Assembly (NCBI GenBank): GCA_050735975.1
Contig: JBOHVS010000322.1
Span: forward strand, 1-32,302
Length of the DNA: 32,302 nucleotides
Reading direction: 5' to 3'
Source: DATMBL01 sp050735975
GTDB lineage: Bacteria; Desulfobacterota; Binatia; UBA9968
Shown piece by piece: positions 1 through 12,000 of the stretch (positions are counted from its first letter, which is position 1; each line of letters opens with the position of its first letter). The translations under genes and the position numbers were made by a program. A model generated the notes under the pieces. That model saw nothing but the letters and a program-made list of their open reading frames with translations. It was not told where the DNA came from and searched no databases.

Positions 1-46
1 TCTGCCGGCGATGCCTTCGAAGGTTCGAATCCTTCCCTCTCCACCA
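1..46 (+). tRNA. tRNA-Tyr, 3' part only (cut by the window edge)
   Basis: Only the end of the variable arm, the T arm (GAAGG stem, TTCGAAT loop, CCTTC stem), the 3' acceptor strand, discriminator A43 and an encoded CCA at 44-46 are present. The anticodon lies outside the window, so the identity rests on context. The CTGCC...CTTCGAAGG segment resembles the variable and T arms of E. coli tRNA-Tyr, and the following Gly-Thr-tuf order matches the E. coli tufB locus, where tRNA-Tyr sits in this place. Another class II tRNA is less likely. Confidence 0.75.
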
Positions 47-51
47 TTTTT

Positions 52-127
52 GCGGGAATAGCTCAGTTGGTAGAGCGCGAGCCTTCCAAGCTCGGGGTCG
101 CGGGTTCGAGTCCCGTTTCCCGCTCCA
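52..127 (+). tRNA. tRNA-Gly (anticodon TCC)
   Basis: This is a complete 76-base cloverleaf. The acceptor stem GCGGGAA pairs with TTCCCGC over seven base pairs, followed by discriminator T and an encoded CCA. The D arm begins with the usual TAGCTC. The anticodon stem CGAGC/GCTCG encloses loop CTTCCAA with TCC at 85-87, reading GGA/GGG glycine codons. The T loop is TTCGAGT. It starts five bases after tRNA-Tyr, so the two are probably processed from one precursor that continues into tuf. Confidence 0.97.
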
Positions 128-217
128 TTTTGTTATGGCTGATGGCAAATGGCAGGCGGCTGCTTGATACTCCATTCGCGAGAGTCGGCTGCTCGCTATA
201 GACCATCGACTGAACCT

Positions 218-290
218 GCCCAGGTAGCTCAGTCGGTAGAGCACGTCCTTGGTAAGGACGAGGTCGGCGGTTCAATCCCGCTCCTGGGCT
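218..290 (+). tRNA. tRNA-Thr (anticodon GGT), CCA not encoded
   Basis: The acceptor stem GCCCAGG pairs with CCTGGGC (283-289), with discriminator T290. The anticodon stem CGTCC/GGACG encloses loop TTGGTAA with GGT at 251-253, reading ACC/ACT threonine codons. The T stem has one G-U pair. The bases after the discriminator are TTG, so the CCA end must be added by the CCA-adding enzyme, unlike the neighbouring Tyr, Gly and Trp tRNAs. It lies 88 bases upstream of tuf, as thrT does before tufB in E. coli. Confidence 0.96.
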
Positions 291-378
291 TTGTTTAGAC
301 GCATCGTGCTTTTGCACAAACGGAGAAATTAAACGAAATCATAGCGTCATTGACTGGCAAACCAACCAGGAGGAAGCG

Positions 379-1569
379 ATGAGCAAACAGAAGTTTGAGC
401 GGAAGAAACCGCACCTAAATATCGGCACGATCGGTCACGTCGACCATGGCAAAACGACTTTGACTGCCGCTATTACTAAGGTGTTGGAAAAGCAAGGTAA
501 AGCCAAGTTTGTGGCGTATGACCAGATCGACAAGGCGCCGGAAGAAAAGGAAAGGGGCGTTACGATCAATATTGCCCATGTGGAGTACGAGACGGAGAAG
601 CGTCATTATGCCCACGTGGACTGCCCGGGTCACGCTGACTATATCAAAAACATGATCACGGGAGCGGCACAAATGGATGGAGCGATCCTGGTGGTGTCTG
701 CGGCTGATGGGCCGATGCCGCAAACGCGCGAGCATATTCTGTTGGCACGGCAAGTCGGTGTTCCTGGGATTGTCGTGTTCCTGAATAAGGCGGACATGGT
801 GGATGACAAAGAACTGTTGGATCTCGTCGAACTCGAGGTCCGTGAGCTGCTCTCCAAATATAAATTCCCTGGTGATGACACGCCCATCATCGTGGGTAGC
901 GCGTTAAAAGCAATGGAAGGTGATACGTCGGAAATGGGGGAAGGCGCTGTCTTAAAGCTGATGGAGGCTGTGGACTCCTTCATCAAGGAGCCGGTCCGTG
1001 ACATCGACAAACCGTTCATTATGCCGGTCGAAGACGTTTTTACCATAAGCGGTCGTGGTACGGTCGTTACGGGCCGTGTTGAGCGGGGCGTTGTCAAAGT
1101 GGGTGAGGAAATCGAGATCGTCGGCTTCAGGGCGACTCAAAAAACCGTGGCGACTGGCGTCGAGATGTTCCGCAAGCTCTTGGACGAAGGGCAGGCGGGC
1201 GACAACATCGGTGTGCTCCTGCGTGGAACCAAACGCGAAGACGTCGAACGAGGACAGGTACTGGCGAAGCCGGGAAGTATTACGCCCCACACGAAATTCA
1301 ATGCGGAGGCTTATGTTCTTACCAAGGAAGAAGGTGGCCGCCACACGCCGTTCTTCAGCAACTATCGTCCCCAGTTCTATTTCCGTACGACCGACGTCAC
1401 GGGCGTCGTGAAGTTGCCCGAAGGCACCGAGATGGTTATGCCGGGCGACAACATCAACGTGGAGATCGAGCTGATCACTCCGGTGGCGATGGACCAGGGA
1501 CTGAATTTCGCGATCCGCGAAGGCGGTAGGACCGTTGGCGCCGGGGTTGTCACCAAGATCATCCAGTAG
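379..1569 (+). CDS. tuf: Elongation factor Tu
   Basis: EF-Tu is the GTPase that delivers aminoacyl-tRNA to the ribosomal A site in the cytoplasm. The 396-residue product has the usual family length. The G domain shows the P-loop GHVDHGKT (19-26), the DCPGH motif (81-85, with catalytic H85) and NKAD (136-139). Beta-barrel domain 2 begins near residue 210, and domain 3 ends with a conserved GRTVGAGVVTKI-type tail. The start is fixed by AGGAGG at 368-373, five bases upstream. It follows the tRNA-Tyr/Gly/Thr cluster, so tRNAs and tuf are probably cotranscribed from a promoter left of the window. This is the only tuf copy here; none lies between fusA and rpsJ. Confidence 0.99.
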   Translation: MSKQKFERKKPHLNIGTIGHVDHGKTTLTAAITKVLEKQGKAKFVAYDQIDKAPEEKERGVTINIAHVEYETEKRHYAHVDCPGHADYIKNMITGAAQMDGAILVVSAADGPMPQTREHILLARQVGVPGIVVFLNKADMVDDKELLDLVELEVRELLSKYKFPGDDTPIIVGSALKAMEGDTSEMGEGAVLKLMEAVDSFIKEPVRDIDKPFIMPVEDVFTISGRGTVVTGRVERGVVKVGEEIEIVGFRATQKTVATGVEMFRKLLDEGQAGDNIGVLLRGTKREDVERGQVLAKPGSITPHTKFNAEAYVLTKEEGGRHTPFFSNYRPQFYFRTTDVTGVVKLPEGTEMVMPGDNINVEIELITPVAMDQGLNFAIREGGRTVGAGVVTKIIQ

Positions 1570-1593
1570 CTCCAGGCCAGGGAGGCTAAGGCT

Positions 1594-1746
1594 ATGCGGG
1601 AACTCGTAGGGTTTGCTTGTGATCAATGTAAACGCAAGAATTACACCACGAACAAAAACAGGAAACGAACCACGGAGAAACTTTCGCTCAAAAAATTCTG
1701 TTCTTCTTGCCGGACCCATACCCTGCACCGCGAGGTAAAAATCTAA
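1594..1746 (+). CDS. rpmG: 50S ribosomal protein L33, zinc-ribbon form
   Basis: This small protein of the large subunit sits near the tRNA exit site. The frame encodes 50 residues, normal for L33, and is short enough to be missed by length-filtered gene finders. It has two CxxC pairs, C9/C12 and C36/C39, so it is the zinc-binding (C+) form. The middle contains NYTTNKNRK and KKFC stretches typical of L33. GGAGG at 1581-1585 lies eight bases before the ATG. It lies between tuf and tRNA-Trp-secE, a common bacterial arrangement. Confidence 0.95.
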   Translation: MRELVGFACDQCKRKNYTTNKNRKRTTEKLSLKKFCSSCRTHTLHREVKI

Positions 1747-1756
1747 CGGGGACCAG

Positions 1757-1834
1757 GGGTCAGTAGCTCCAATTGGCTAGAGCGCCGGACTCCAAATCCG
1801 GTCGTTGCAGGTTCGAGTCCTGCCTGACCCGCCA
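1757..1834 (+). tRNA. tRNA-Trp (anticodon CCA)
   Basis: This is a complete cloverleaf. The acceptor stem GGGTCAG pairs with CTGACCC (1824-1830), followed by discriminator G and encoded CCA at 1832-1834. The D arm begins TAGCTC. The anticodon stem CCGGA/TCCGG encloses loop CTCCAAA with CCA at 1792-1794. The T loop is TTCGAGT. It starts ten bases after the rpmG stop and ends 20 bases before secE, so it is transcribed inside the protein-coding operon. The rpmG-trpT-secE-nusG order is widely conserved in bacteria. Confidence 0.97.
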
Positions 1835-1854
1835 CCTCATTGTGTCGGGTAATC

Positions 1855-2070
1855 ATGGGGGAATGGATACAGAAGCTCCAGGATGGCATTCGCCGCGTAA
1901 CGGAATTCTTCGAAGAAGCCTGGCAGGAGCTCAAAAAAGTCCATTGGCCGTCGCGCAAGGAAACTTACGCTGCGACGGCGGTCGTTATCATCGTCGTGGT
2001 GTTGATCTCTATCTACTTGGCCTTGGTGGATTTAGGTCTGACTAAAGCCATTCAGGCGATTATCGGGTAA
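1855..2070 (+). CDS. secE: Preprotein translocase subunit SecE
   Basis: SecE is the small essential subunit that clamps SecY in the inner-membrane translocon. The 71-residue product is the short single-span type. An amphipathic N-terminal helix carries the family signature around residues 18-36 (FFEEAWQELKKVHWPSRKE), followed by one membrane span at about 40-58. I chose ATG 1855. An in-frame TTG at 1840 would add five unconserved residues immediately after tRNA-Trp. No strong ribosome-binding site precedes either start. Its partner SecY is encoded at 25329-26654, and nusG follows 13 bases downstream, as usual. Confidence 0.96.
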   Translation: MGEWIQKLQDGIRRVTEFFEEAWQELKKVHWPSRKETYAATAVVIIVVVLISIYLALVDLGLTKAIQAIIG

Positions 2071-2083
2071 CTGGGTCTCCCTT

Positions 2084-2614
2084 ATGGCTAAGCAATGGTA
2101 CATCGTGCACACGTTTTCGGGCTATGAGCAGAAGGCCAAGGCGGCTCTTGAGGAGAGAATCAAAGCCCTCGGCAAGCAGGAATTTTTTGGCGAGACCCTG
2201 GTGCCGGTCGAGAAAGTGGTCGAGCTGGTCAAAGGGAAGAAAAAGACGTCTTCGAGGAAGTTTTTTCCGGGTTATATCCTGGTGCAGATGGAGCTGAACG
2301 ATGACACCTGGCACGTCGTCAAGGAGACGCCTAAAATCACGGGTTTCGTCGGCGGCAGCACGAATCCACCCCCGGTAAGCGATGAAGAGGTTCGAACCAT
2401 CACGCAGCAGATGGAGGAAGGGGCCATAAAGCCGAAGCCGCGAGTCCTTTTCTCGGTCGGTGAAAACGTCAAAGTAGTCGATGGCCCGTTTGCCGATTTT
2501 AATGGGATCGTCGAAGACGTGAAGCCGGACAAAGGTAAGCTGAGGGTATTGATCAGCATCTTTGGGCGCGCGACTCCGGTGGAGTTAGAATTTGTCCAGG
2601 TGGAGCGGAATTAG
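2084..2614 (+). CDS. nusG: Transcription termination/antitermination factor NusG
   Basis: NusG binds the RNA polymerase clamp through its N-terminal domain and contacts S10 or Rho through its C-terminal KOW domain. The 176-residue product has the NGN domain at about residues 1-110, including WYIVHTFSGYE near the start and a FPGYILV segment, and a KOW domain at about 122-176 (VGENVKVVDGPFADFNG and the terminal VELEFVQVE). The length is typical. It starts 13 bases after secE with only a weak ribosome-binding site. Its partner genes rpsJ, rpoB and rpoC are all in this window. Confidence 0.98.
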   Translation: MAKQWYIVHTFSGYEQKAKAALEERIKALGKQEFFGETLVPVEKVVELVKGKKKTSSRKFFPGYILVQMELNDDTWHVVKETPKITGFVGGSTNPPPVSDEEVRTITQQMEEGAIKPKPRVLFSVGENVKVVDGPFADFNGIVEDVKPDKGKLRVLISIFGRATPVELEFVQVERN

Positions 2615-2635
2615 CCAAAAGGGTCGATAACAAAG

Positions 2636-3061
2636 ATGGCAAAGAAAGTTATTGGCGAGATTAAGCTTCAGATCCCGGCCGGCCAGGCGAACCCGAGTCC
2701 GCCGGTGGGTCCCGCGCTCGGCCAGCGGGGCGTTAATATCATGGAATTCTGTAAGAACTTCAATGCCGCCACGCAGTCGCAGCAAGGAATGATTATTCCC
2801 GTGATCATTACGGTCTATGCCGATCGGTCCTTTACGTTTGTGACCAAGACGCCGCCGGCATCTGTGCTGCTGAAGAAAGCAGCCGGAGTGGAAAAAGGAT
2901 CAGCCGAGCCAGGCAAGGTCAAGGTTGGTAAGGTTACTCGGAACCAAATAAGGCAGATCGCCGAACTGAAGCTCAAAGATCTCACGGCTAAGGATTTGGC
3001 CGCTGCCGAGAAATCGGTAGAGGGCACCGCGCGCAGCCTCGGTCTTGAGGTCGAGGGTTAA
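2636..3061 (+). CDS. rplK: 50S ribosomal protein L11
   Basis: L11 forms the GTPase-associated center with 23S rRNA and is needed for RelA activation and thiostrepton sensitivity. The 141-residue product has the usual length. The N-terminal domain contains the proline-rich PAGQANPSPPVGPALGQRGVN region at about 15-35. The C-terminal rRNA-binding domain covers about 75-141. The start follows the nusG stop by 21 bases with a weak ribosome-binding site. In many bacteria L1 represses the rplKA mRNA; an extended hairpin in the gap to rplA is described separately. Confidence 0.98.
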   Translation: MAKKVIGEIKLQIPAGQANPSPPVGPALGQRGVNIMEFCKNFNAATQSQQGMIIPVIITVYADRSFTFVTKTPPASVLLKKAAGVEKGSAEPGKVKVGKVTRNQIRQIAELKLKDLTAKDLAAAEKSVEGTARSLGLEVEG

Positions 3062-3079
3062 GATCGTGGAGAGCAAGGA

Positions 3080-3121
3080 GCTAAGAGCAGGAGCAAGAGC
3101 ACTTTGCGCTTGGCGCTTAGC
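3080..3121 (+). promoter_or_regulatory. Extended hairpin in the rplK-rplA gap
   Basis: The 81-base gap folds into a two-part helix. The outer arm GCTAAGAGC (3080-3088) pairs with GCGCTTAGC (3113-3121) with one A-G mismatch. A five-base bulge AGGAG lies on the left strand. The inner arm CAAGAGC (3094-3100) pairs with GCGCTTG (3106-3112), also with one A-G mismatch, and closes loop ACTTT. The word AAGAGC recurs in both left arms. It has no U-tract, so it is not an intrinsic terminator. It could be a structured leader for rplA or a dispersed intergenic repeat. Confidence 0.5.
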
Positions 3122-3142
3122 CCTCTGTGTTAGGGGAAAGTC

Positions 3143-3847
3143 ATGAGTGGGAACAGCAAAGCCTTTCGAGCCGCTTTGGAGAAAGTGGATCGTACCCAGC
3201 GCTATCCGTTGGAAGACGGTGTGCGCTTGGCTAAGGAGACGGCGCGCGCGAAGTTTGATGAAACGGTTGAAATGGCCGTGCGGTTAGGCGTCGATCCAAG
3301 GCAAGCGGATCAGAACGTCCGCGGGACGGTCAATCTGCCGCATGGCATGGGGAAAACGATCAGAGTCCTCGCCTTTGCCAAGGGCGAAAAGGAGAAAGAA
3401 GCGCAGGAAGCAGGCGCCGACTATGTTGGCAGCGATGATCTGATCAAAAAGATCAGCGAGGGATGGTTTGAGTTCGACAAGGCAGTGGCCACCCCCGATA
3501 TGATGGGGGCCGTCGGCCGGATTGGAAAGATCCTCGGGCCTCGCGGTTTGATGCCTAATCCGAAAACCGGGACTGTGACCCCCGAAATCGGCAAAGCGGT
3601 AAAAGAAATCAAAGCCGGTAAATTGGAGTTTCGCGTCGATAAGGCTGGGATCGTTCATGTGCCTGTAGGGAAGGCTTCCTTCAATCCGGAAAAGCTGATC
3701 GATAATGCAAAGGCCGTCTTGGCTTCTATTCTAAGGGCCAAGCCCGCTTCCGCCAAGGGGAACTATGTTCGCGGCGTGACGGTCTCGACGACCATGGGAC
3801 CGGGGATAAAGATCGATTTATCTCAAGTTCGCGCCATGGCTGCGTGA
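3143..3847 (+). CDS. rplA: 50S ribosomal protein L1
   Basis: L1 forms the mobile L1 stalk that guides deacylated tRNA out of the E site; in many bacteria it also represses its own mRNA. The 234-residue product matches the family length. Recognisable segments include the N-terminal KAFRAALEKVD, GRIGKILGPRGLMPNPKTGTVT in the middle, and a C-terminal KGNYVRGVTVSTTMGPGIKID. A purine-rich AGGGGA lies about eight bases before the ATG. It is separated from rplK by an 81-base gap holding an extended hairpin. Confidence 0.98.
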   Translation: MSGNSKAFRAALEKVDRTQRYPLEDGVRLAKETARAKFDETVEMAVRLGVDPRQADQNVRGTVNLPHGMGKTIRVLAFAKGEKEKEAQEAGADYVGSDDLIKKISEGWFEFDKAVATPDMMGAVGRIGKILGPRGLMPNPKTGTVTPEIGKAVKEIKAGKLEFRVDKAGIVHVPVGKASFNPEKLIDNAKAVLASILRAKPASAKGNYVRGVTVSTTMGPGIKIDLSQVRAMAA

Positions 3848-3905
3848 GATCGTACTTCACACAGCGGAAGTCGCAATTTTCTGATTCGTTCATAGGGAGA
3901 AGAGC

Positions 3906-4448
3906 ATGGCAGAGTTGGAGACTGTGCGTGCGAGCCACGGTGAAAAGGCCGAAACCGTTGCGGCCGTTCACGAAAAGTTCAGAGCAGCCAAGATGGCGAT
4001 CGTTACGGAATACCGTGGTTTGAGCGTGGCGCAGATGACTCGACTTCGGCGGGAGATCCGCGGCGCGGCCGGAGAATACCAGGTCATCAAAAATACCCTG
4101 GCGCGCCGGGCGTTGGAAGACACCGCGTACGGTTCTCTGGAAAGCTTCCTTGAGGGGCCGAACGGTTGGGTCTTTGCTTATGAAGACCCCGTTATGCTCT
4201 CGAAGGCCCTCGTTAAATTCGCTGAAGAGAACGATAAGCTGGCGATCAAGGGGGCTATGTTCGAAGGCCAGCTGATGGATCGGGCCAAGGTCAAGGTGTT
4301 GGCCCAAATGCCCAGCAAGCCGGAACTCCAGGCTCAATTGCTCGCCCTCATTCAAGCGCCGGCGACTCAGCTGGTTCGATTGATTCAAGAACCGGGGGCC
4401 CGAGTGGTCAGGCTCCTCGACCGGGTAGGCAAGAGCAAATCGGAATAG
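3906..4448 (+). CDS. rplJ: 50S ribosomal protein L10
   Basis: L10 anchors L7/L12 dimers on the large subunit; in many bacteria the L10-L12 complex represses the rplJL mRNA. The 180-residue product is of normal length. The N-terminal rRNA-binding region contains YRGLSVAQMTRLRREIR near residues 38-55 and a following IKNTLARRA segment. The C-terminal helix that carries L7/L12 lies at about 140-175. The 58-base leader (3848-3905) ends in an AGGGAGAAGAG purine stretch. I could not identify a specific L10-binding fold in that leader. Confidence 0.97.
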   Translation: MAELETVRASHGEKAETVAAVHEKFRAAKMAIVTEYRGLSVAQMTRLRREIRGAAGEYQVIKNTLARRALEDTAYGSLESFLEGPNGWVFAYEDPVMLSKALVKFAEENDKLAIKGAMFEGQLMDRAKVKVLAQMPSKPELQAQLLALIQAPATQLVRLIQEPGARVVRLLDRVGKSKSE

Positions 4449-4485
4449 TTCACATTTTTGGCAATTCACTTAAAGGGGGACGTTT

Positions 4486-4866
4486 ATGGCAGAGGTTTCA
4501 AAAGAACAGGTAAAAGATTTTATCAAGCACATGACGCTTCTGGACGCAGCGGCGCTTGTCAAAGAATTGGAAGAAGAGTTGGGTGTGAGCGCCGCCGCCC
4601 CGGTAGCCGTAGCAGCGGCCGCGGCCGGTCCGGCCGCGGCGGCGGCGGAGGAGAAGACCGAGTTTAACGTCATTCTGGCCGAGGCGGGAGAGAAAAAGAT
4701 TCAAGTTATTAAGGTAGTCCGCGAGTTGACCGGTCTGGGATTGAAGGAGGCGAAAGATCTCGTCGATGGGGCGCCTAAGCCGGTTAAGGAGGCTGTGCCC
4801 AAAGCGGAAGCCGAGAACGTCAAAAAGAAACTCGAGGAGCAGGGGGCCAAGGTCGAGATCAAGTAG
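4486..4866 (+). CDS. rplL: 50S ribosomal protein L7/L12
   Basis: This is the stalk protein that recruits and activates translational GTPases such as the EF-Tu and EF-G encoded nearby. The 126-residue product has an N-terminal dimerisation and L10-binding helix pair (about 1-33), a flexible hinge unusually rich in alanine (about 38-58), and the factor-binding C-terminal domain with EKTEFNVIL, KIQVIKVVRELTGLGLKEAKDLVD and a final KKLEEQGAKVEIK. The ribosome-binding site is a GGGGGA stretch just upstream. The hinge DNA is extremely GC-rich (GCG/GCC runs), unlike its surroundings. Confidence 0.98.
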   Translation: MAEVSKEQVKDFIKHMTLLDAAALVKELEEELGVSAAAPVAVAAAAAGPAAAAAEEKTEFNVILAEAGEKKIQVIKVVRELTGLGLKEAKDLVDGAPKPVKEAVPKAEAENVKKKLEEQGAKVEIK

Positions 4867-4949
4867 TCCAATGATGATCGTGTGGTGCAAATTTGTGGGT
4901 TCAGTATATCAGGCGGGCTTTGTCTCGTTAGATCGATAGAGGAGCAATC

Positions 4950-9053
<4,104 letters not shown>

Positions 9054-9099
9054 TTCATCCCAGTGAGGCTGTGTCGCTTCGACCGGAGGTAAAACCATT

Positions 9100-12000
9100 A
9101 TGGAAGATCTGTTCAATCTGTTTGAGAAACCTAAAAATCCGTTGAGCTTTAACGCTATCAAGGTGTCTATCGCCTCTCCGGAGAAGATTCGTTCGTGGTC
9201 TCATGGCGAGGTCAAGAAGCCGGAGACGATCAATTACCGCACTTTTAAACCGGAACGCGACGGGCTCTTTTGCGCCAAAATTTTCGGTCCGACCAAAGAC
9301 TACGAATGCAATTGCGGCAAGTACAAGCGGATGCGCCACCGTGGAGTGGTTTGTGAAAAATGCGGGGTCGAGGTTATCCAGTCAAAAGTTCGCCGCGAGC
9401 GTATGGGGCATATCGAGCTCGCCACTCCCGTGGTACACATCTGGTTCCTTAAGAGCCTCCCCAGCCGAATCGGCGCACTGCTCGATATGTCGCTCAAGGA
9501 CATCGAGAAGGTCCTCTACTTCGAGTCTTACATCGTTATTGATCCCGGAGAGACCCCACTCGAGTACAAGGAGCTCCTCACCGAGACTCGTTATCGCAAA
9601 GCGATGGAGGAATACGGGGGGCGGTTCACGGCGGAGATGGGCGCCGAGGCGATTCGCAAAATCCTCAAGTCCGTGGATGTTGTCAAGCTTTCCGAGGAGC
9701 TGCGCCAGGAGATGCGTGACGCCAATTCCGAGGTGCGCCGCAAGAAACTCGCTAAACGGCTTAAGGTGATTAGCGCGTTCAGAACTTCAGGTAACCGGCC
9801 GGAATGGATGGTGATGGAAGCGATTCCGGTGATTCCGCCGGACCTCCGCCCGCTCGTTCCACTGGACGGCGGCAGATTCGCCACTTCCGATCTGAATGAC
9901 CTTTACCGTCGCGTTATTAACCGCAACAATCGTCTCAAGCGGCTGATGGAGCTCAGCGCGCCGGATATGATCATCCGTAATGAGAAGCGCATGCTGCAAG
10001 AGGCTGTCGATGCGTTGTTTGACAACGGCCGCCGCGGCCGCGCCATCACCGGGCAAAATCGCCGCCCGCTCAAGTCTCTGAGCGATATGCTCAAAGGGAA
10101 AACCGGACGCTTCCGCCAGAACTTGTTAGGCAAACGGGTTGATTATTCGGGCCGTTCCGTCATCGTTGTCGGGCCCGAGCTGCGGCTCCATCAGTGCGGG
10201 CTGCCCAAGAAAATGGCCCTTGAGCTGTTCAAGCCGTTTATCTACAACAAGCTCGAAGAGCGGGGTTTGGTGACCACCATTAAGAGCGCCAAAAAGATGG
10301 TGGAAAAAGAGCGGCCCGAGGTGTGGGATATTCTCGACGAGGTCATTCGGGAACACCCGGTGTTGCTGAACCGCGCTCCGACCTTGCATCGGCTGGGTAT
10401 CCAGGCGTTTGAGCCGATCTTGATCGAGGGTAAGGCGATTCAGCTTCACCCGCTTGTCTGCGCCGCTTACAACGCGGACTTTGACGGTGACCAGATGGCG
10501 GTCCATGTGCCTCTATCGGTTGAAGCCCAGGTCGAAGCGCGCGCGCTCATGATGTCCACCAACAATATCCTGTCGCCGGCGAACGGCAAACCGATCATTG
10601 TGCCGACTCAGGATATCGTGTTGGGCCTTTACTACATGACCCGCGACCGGCTGCACGCCAAAGGCCGTGGCAGAATTTTCAGCAATCCGACTGAAGTCCG
10701 GGTCGCTTACGACCAGGGCGAGGTTGACATCCAGGCGCCGATTACCGTGCGCATCAACGGCGAACGAGTCGACACGACCGTCGGTCGAGTCATGGTCTAC
10801 GAGGTCGTCCCACCTGAAATTCCGTTCAAAGAAGTCAATCGGGTATTGAAGAAAAAGGAGCTCGCCAACCTGATAGACGTGAGTTACCGCCTGGCCGGCA
10901 ACAAGGCCACCGTTATTCTCGCCGATCGCTTGAAGGATATCGGCTACCAGCACGCGACCAAGGCGGGAATTTCAATTGCCATTAAAGACATGGTGATTCC
11001 GCCCAGCAAGGAGCAGTTGCTCAAGAGGGCGCATGAGGACGTGCGGGAAATCGAAGAGCAGTACAAGAACGGTCTCATCACCGACGGGGAGCGCTACAAC
11101 AAAGTCGTCGACATCTGGGCCGAGGTGACGGACCGCATCGCGGATGAGATGTTGCGTGATTTGGGCTCTGAAAAAGTGACCGACGATTCGGGTCGCGAGA
11201 TTTCCGTGCCGAGCTTTAACCCCATTTTCATGATGGCGGATTCGGGCGCTCGCGGCAGCGCTCAGCAAATCCGCCAGCTCGCCGGCATGCGCGGCTTGAT
11301 GGCGAAACCTTCGGGCGAGATTATCGAGACCCCGATCACCGCCAACTTTCGCGAGGGTCTCACCGTGCTGCAATACTTCATCTCCACTCACGGCGCCCGC
11401 AAGGGTCTCGCCGATACGGCTCTCAAGACGGCGAACTCGGGCTATCTCACTCGGCGACTGGTGGACGTAGCCCAGGACTCGGTCATCTCCGAGAGCGACT
11501 GCGGCACCATGGACGGCATCGAGATGACGCCGCTGATGGAGGGAGGAGAGATCATTGAGCCGCTTGGCGATCGGGTGCTTGGGCGCGCCGCTCTCGAGGA
11601 TGTCAAAGATCCCTTTACCGGGGAAGTCATCGTCAAAGCCAATCAGGAGATCGATGAAGAGCTGGTCCAGCGCATCGAAGATGCGGGCTTGGAGCGGATC
11701 AAGATTCGCTCGGTCTTGACCTGCGCGTCGCGGCGGGGGGTCTGCGTTATGTGCTATGGGCGCGACCTTGGGCGGGGCCACATGATCAATCTAGGTGAGG
11801 CCGTCGGCGTCACAGCCGCTCAGTCCATCGGCGAACCGGGAACCCAGCTGACAATGCGTACGTTCCACATCGGCGGCACGGCGAGCCGCAGGGCTGAACA
11901 GACAACTCTGGAATCCCGCAACGACGGCTTCATCAAGTTCATCAACGTCAGCACAGTCGTCAACAAAGACGGTGATTTTGTGGTCATGAATCGCAACGGC

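Noticed and set aside
164..202. Possible promoter between tRNA-Gly and tRNA-Thr (TTGATA and TATAGA)
   Set aside because: The spacing is 27 bases, far outside the usual 16-18, and no better pairing was found. The region also has a weak GCGAG/CTCGC hairpin of no clear role.
952..1728. 258-codon minus-strand frame across tuf and rpmG
   Set aside because: It is antisense to conserved genes, shows no family resemblance, and is explained by codon bias of tuf.
4458..4667. Frame overlapping rplL in another phase, Arg/Gly-rich
   Set aside because: Its composition arises from the Ala-rich hinge of L7/L12 read in another frame.
4867..4949. Attenuator or RNase III site in the rplL-rpoB gap
   Set aside because: E. 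coli has one here, but I found no convincing stem and T tract in these 83 bases.
10972..11781. 269-codon minus-strand frame inside rpoC
   Set aside because: It is opposite the conserved trigger-loop region of rpoC and has no supporting feature.
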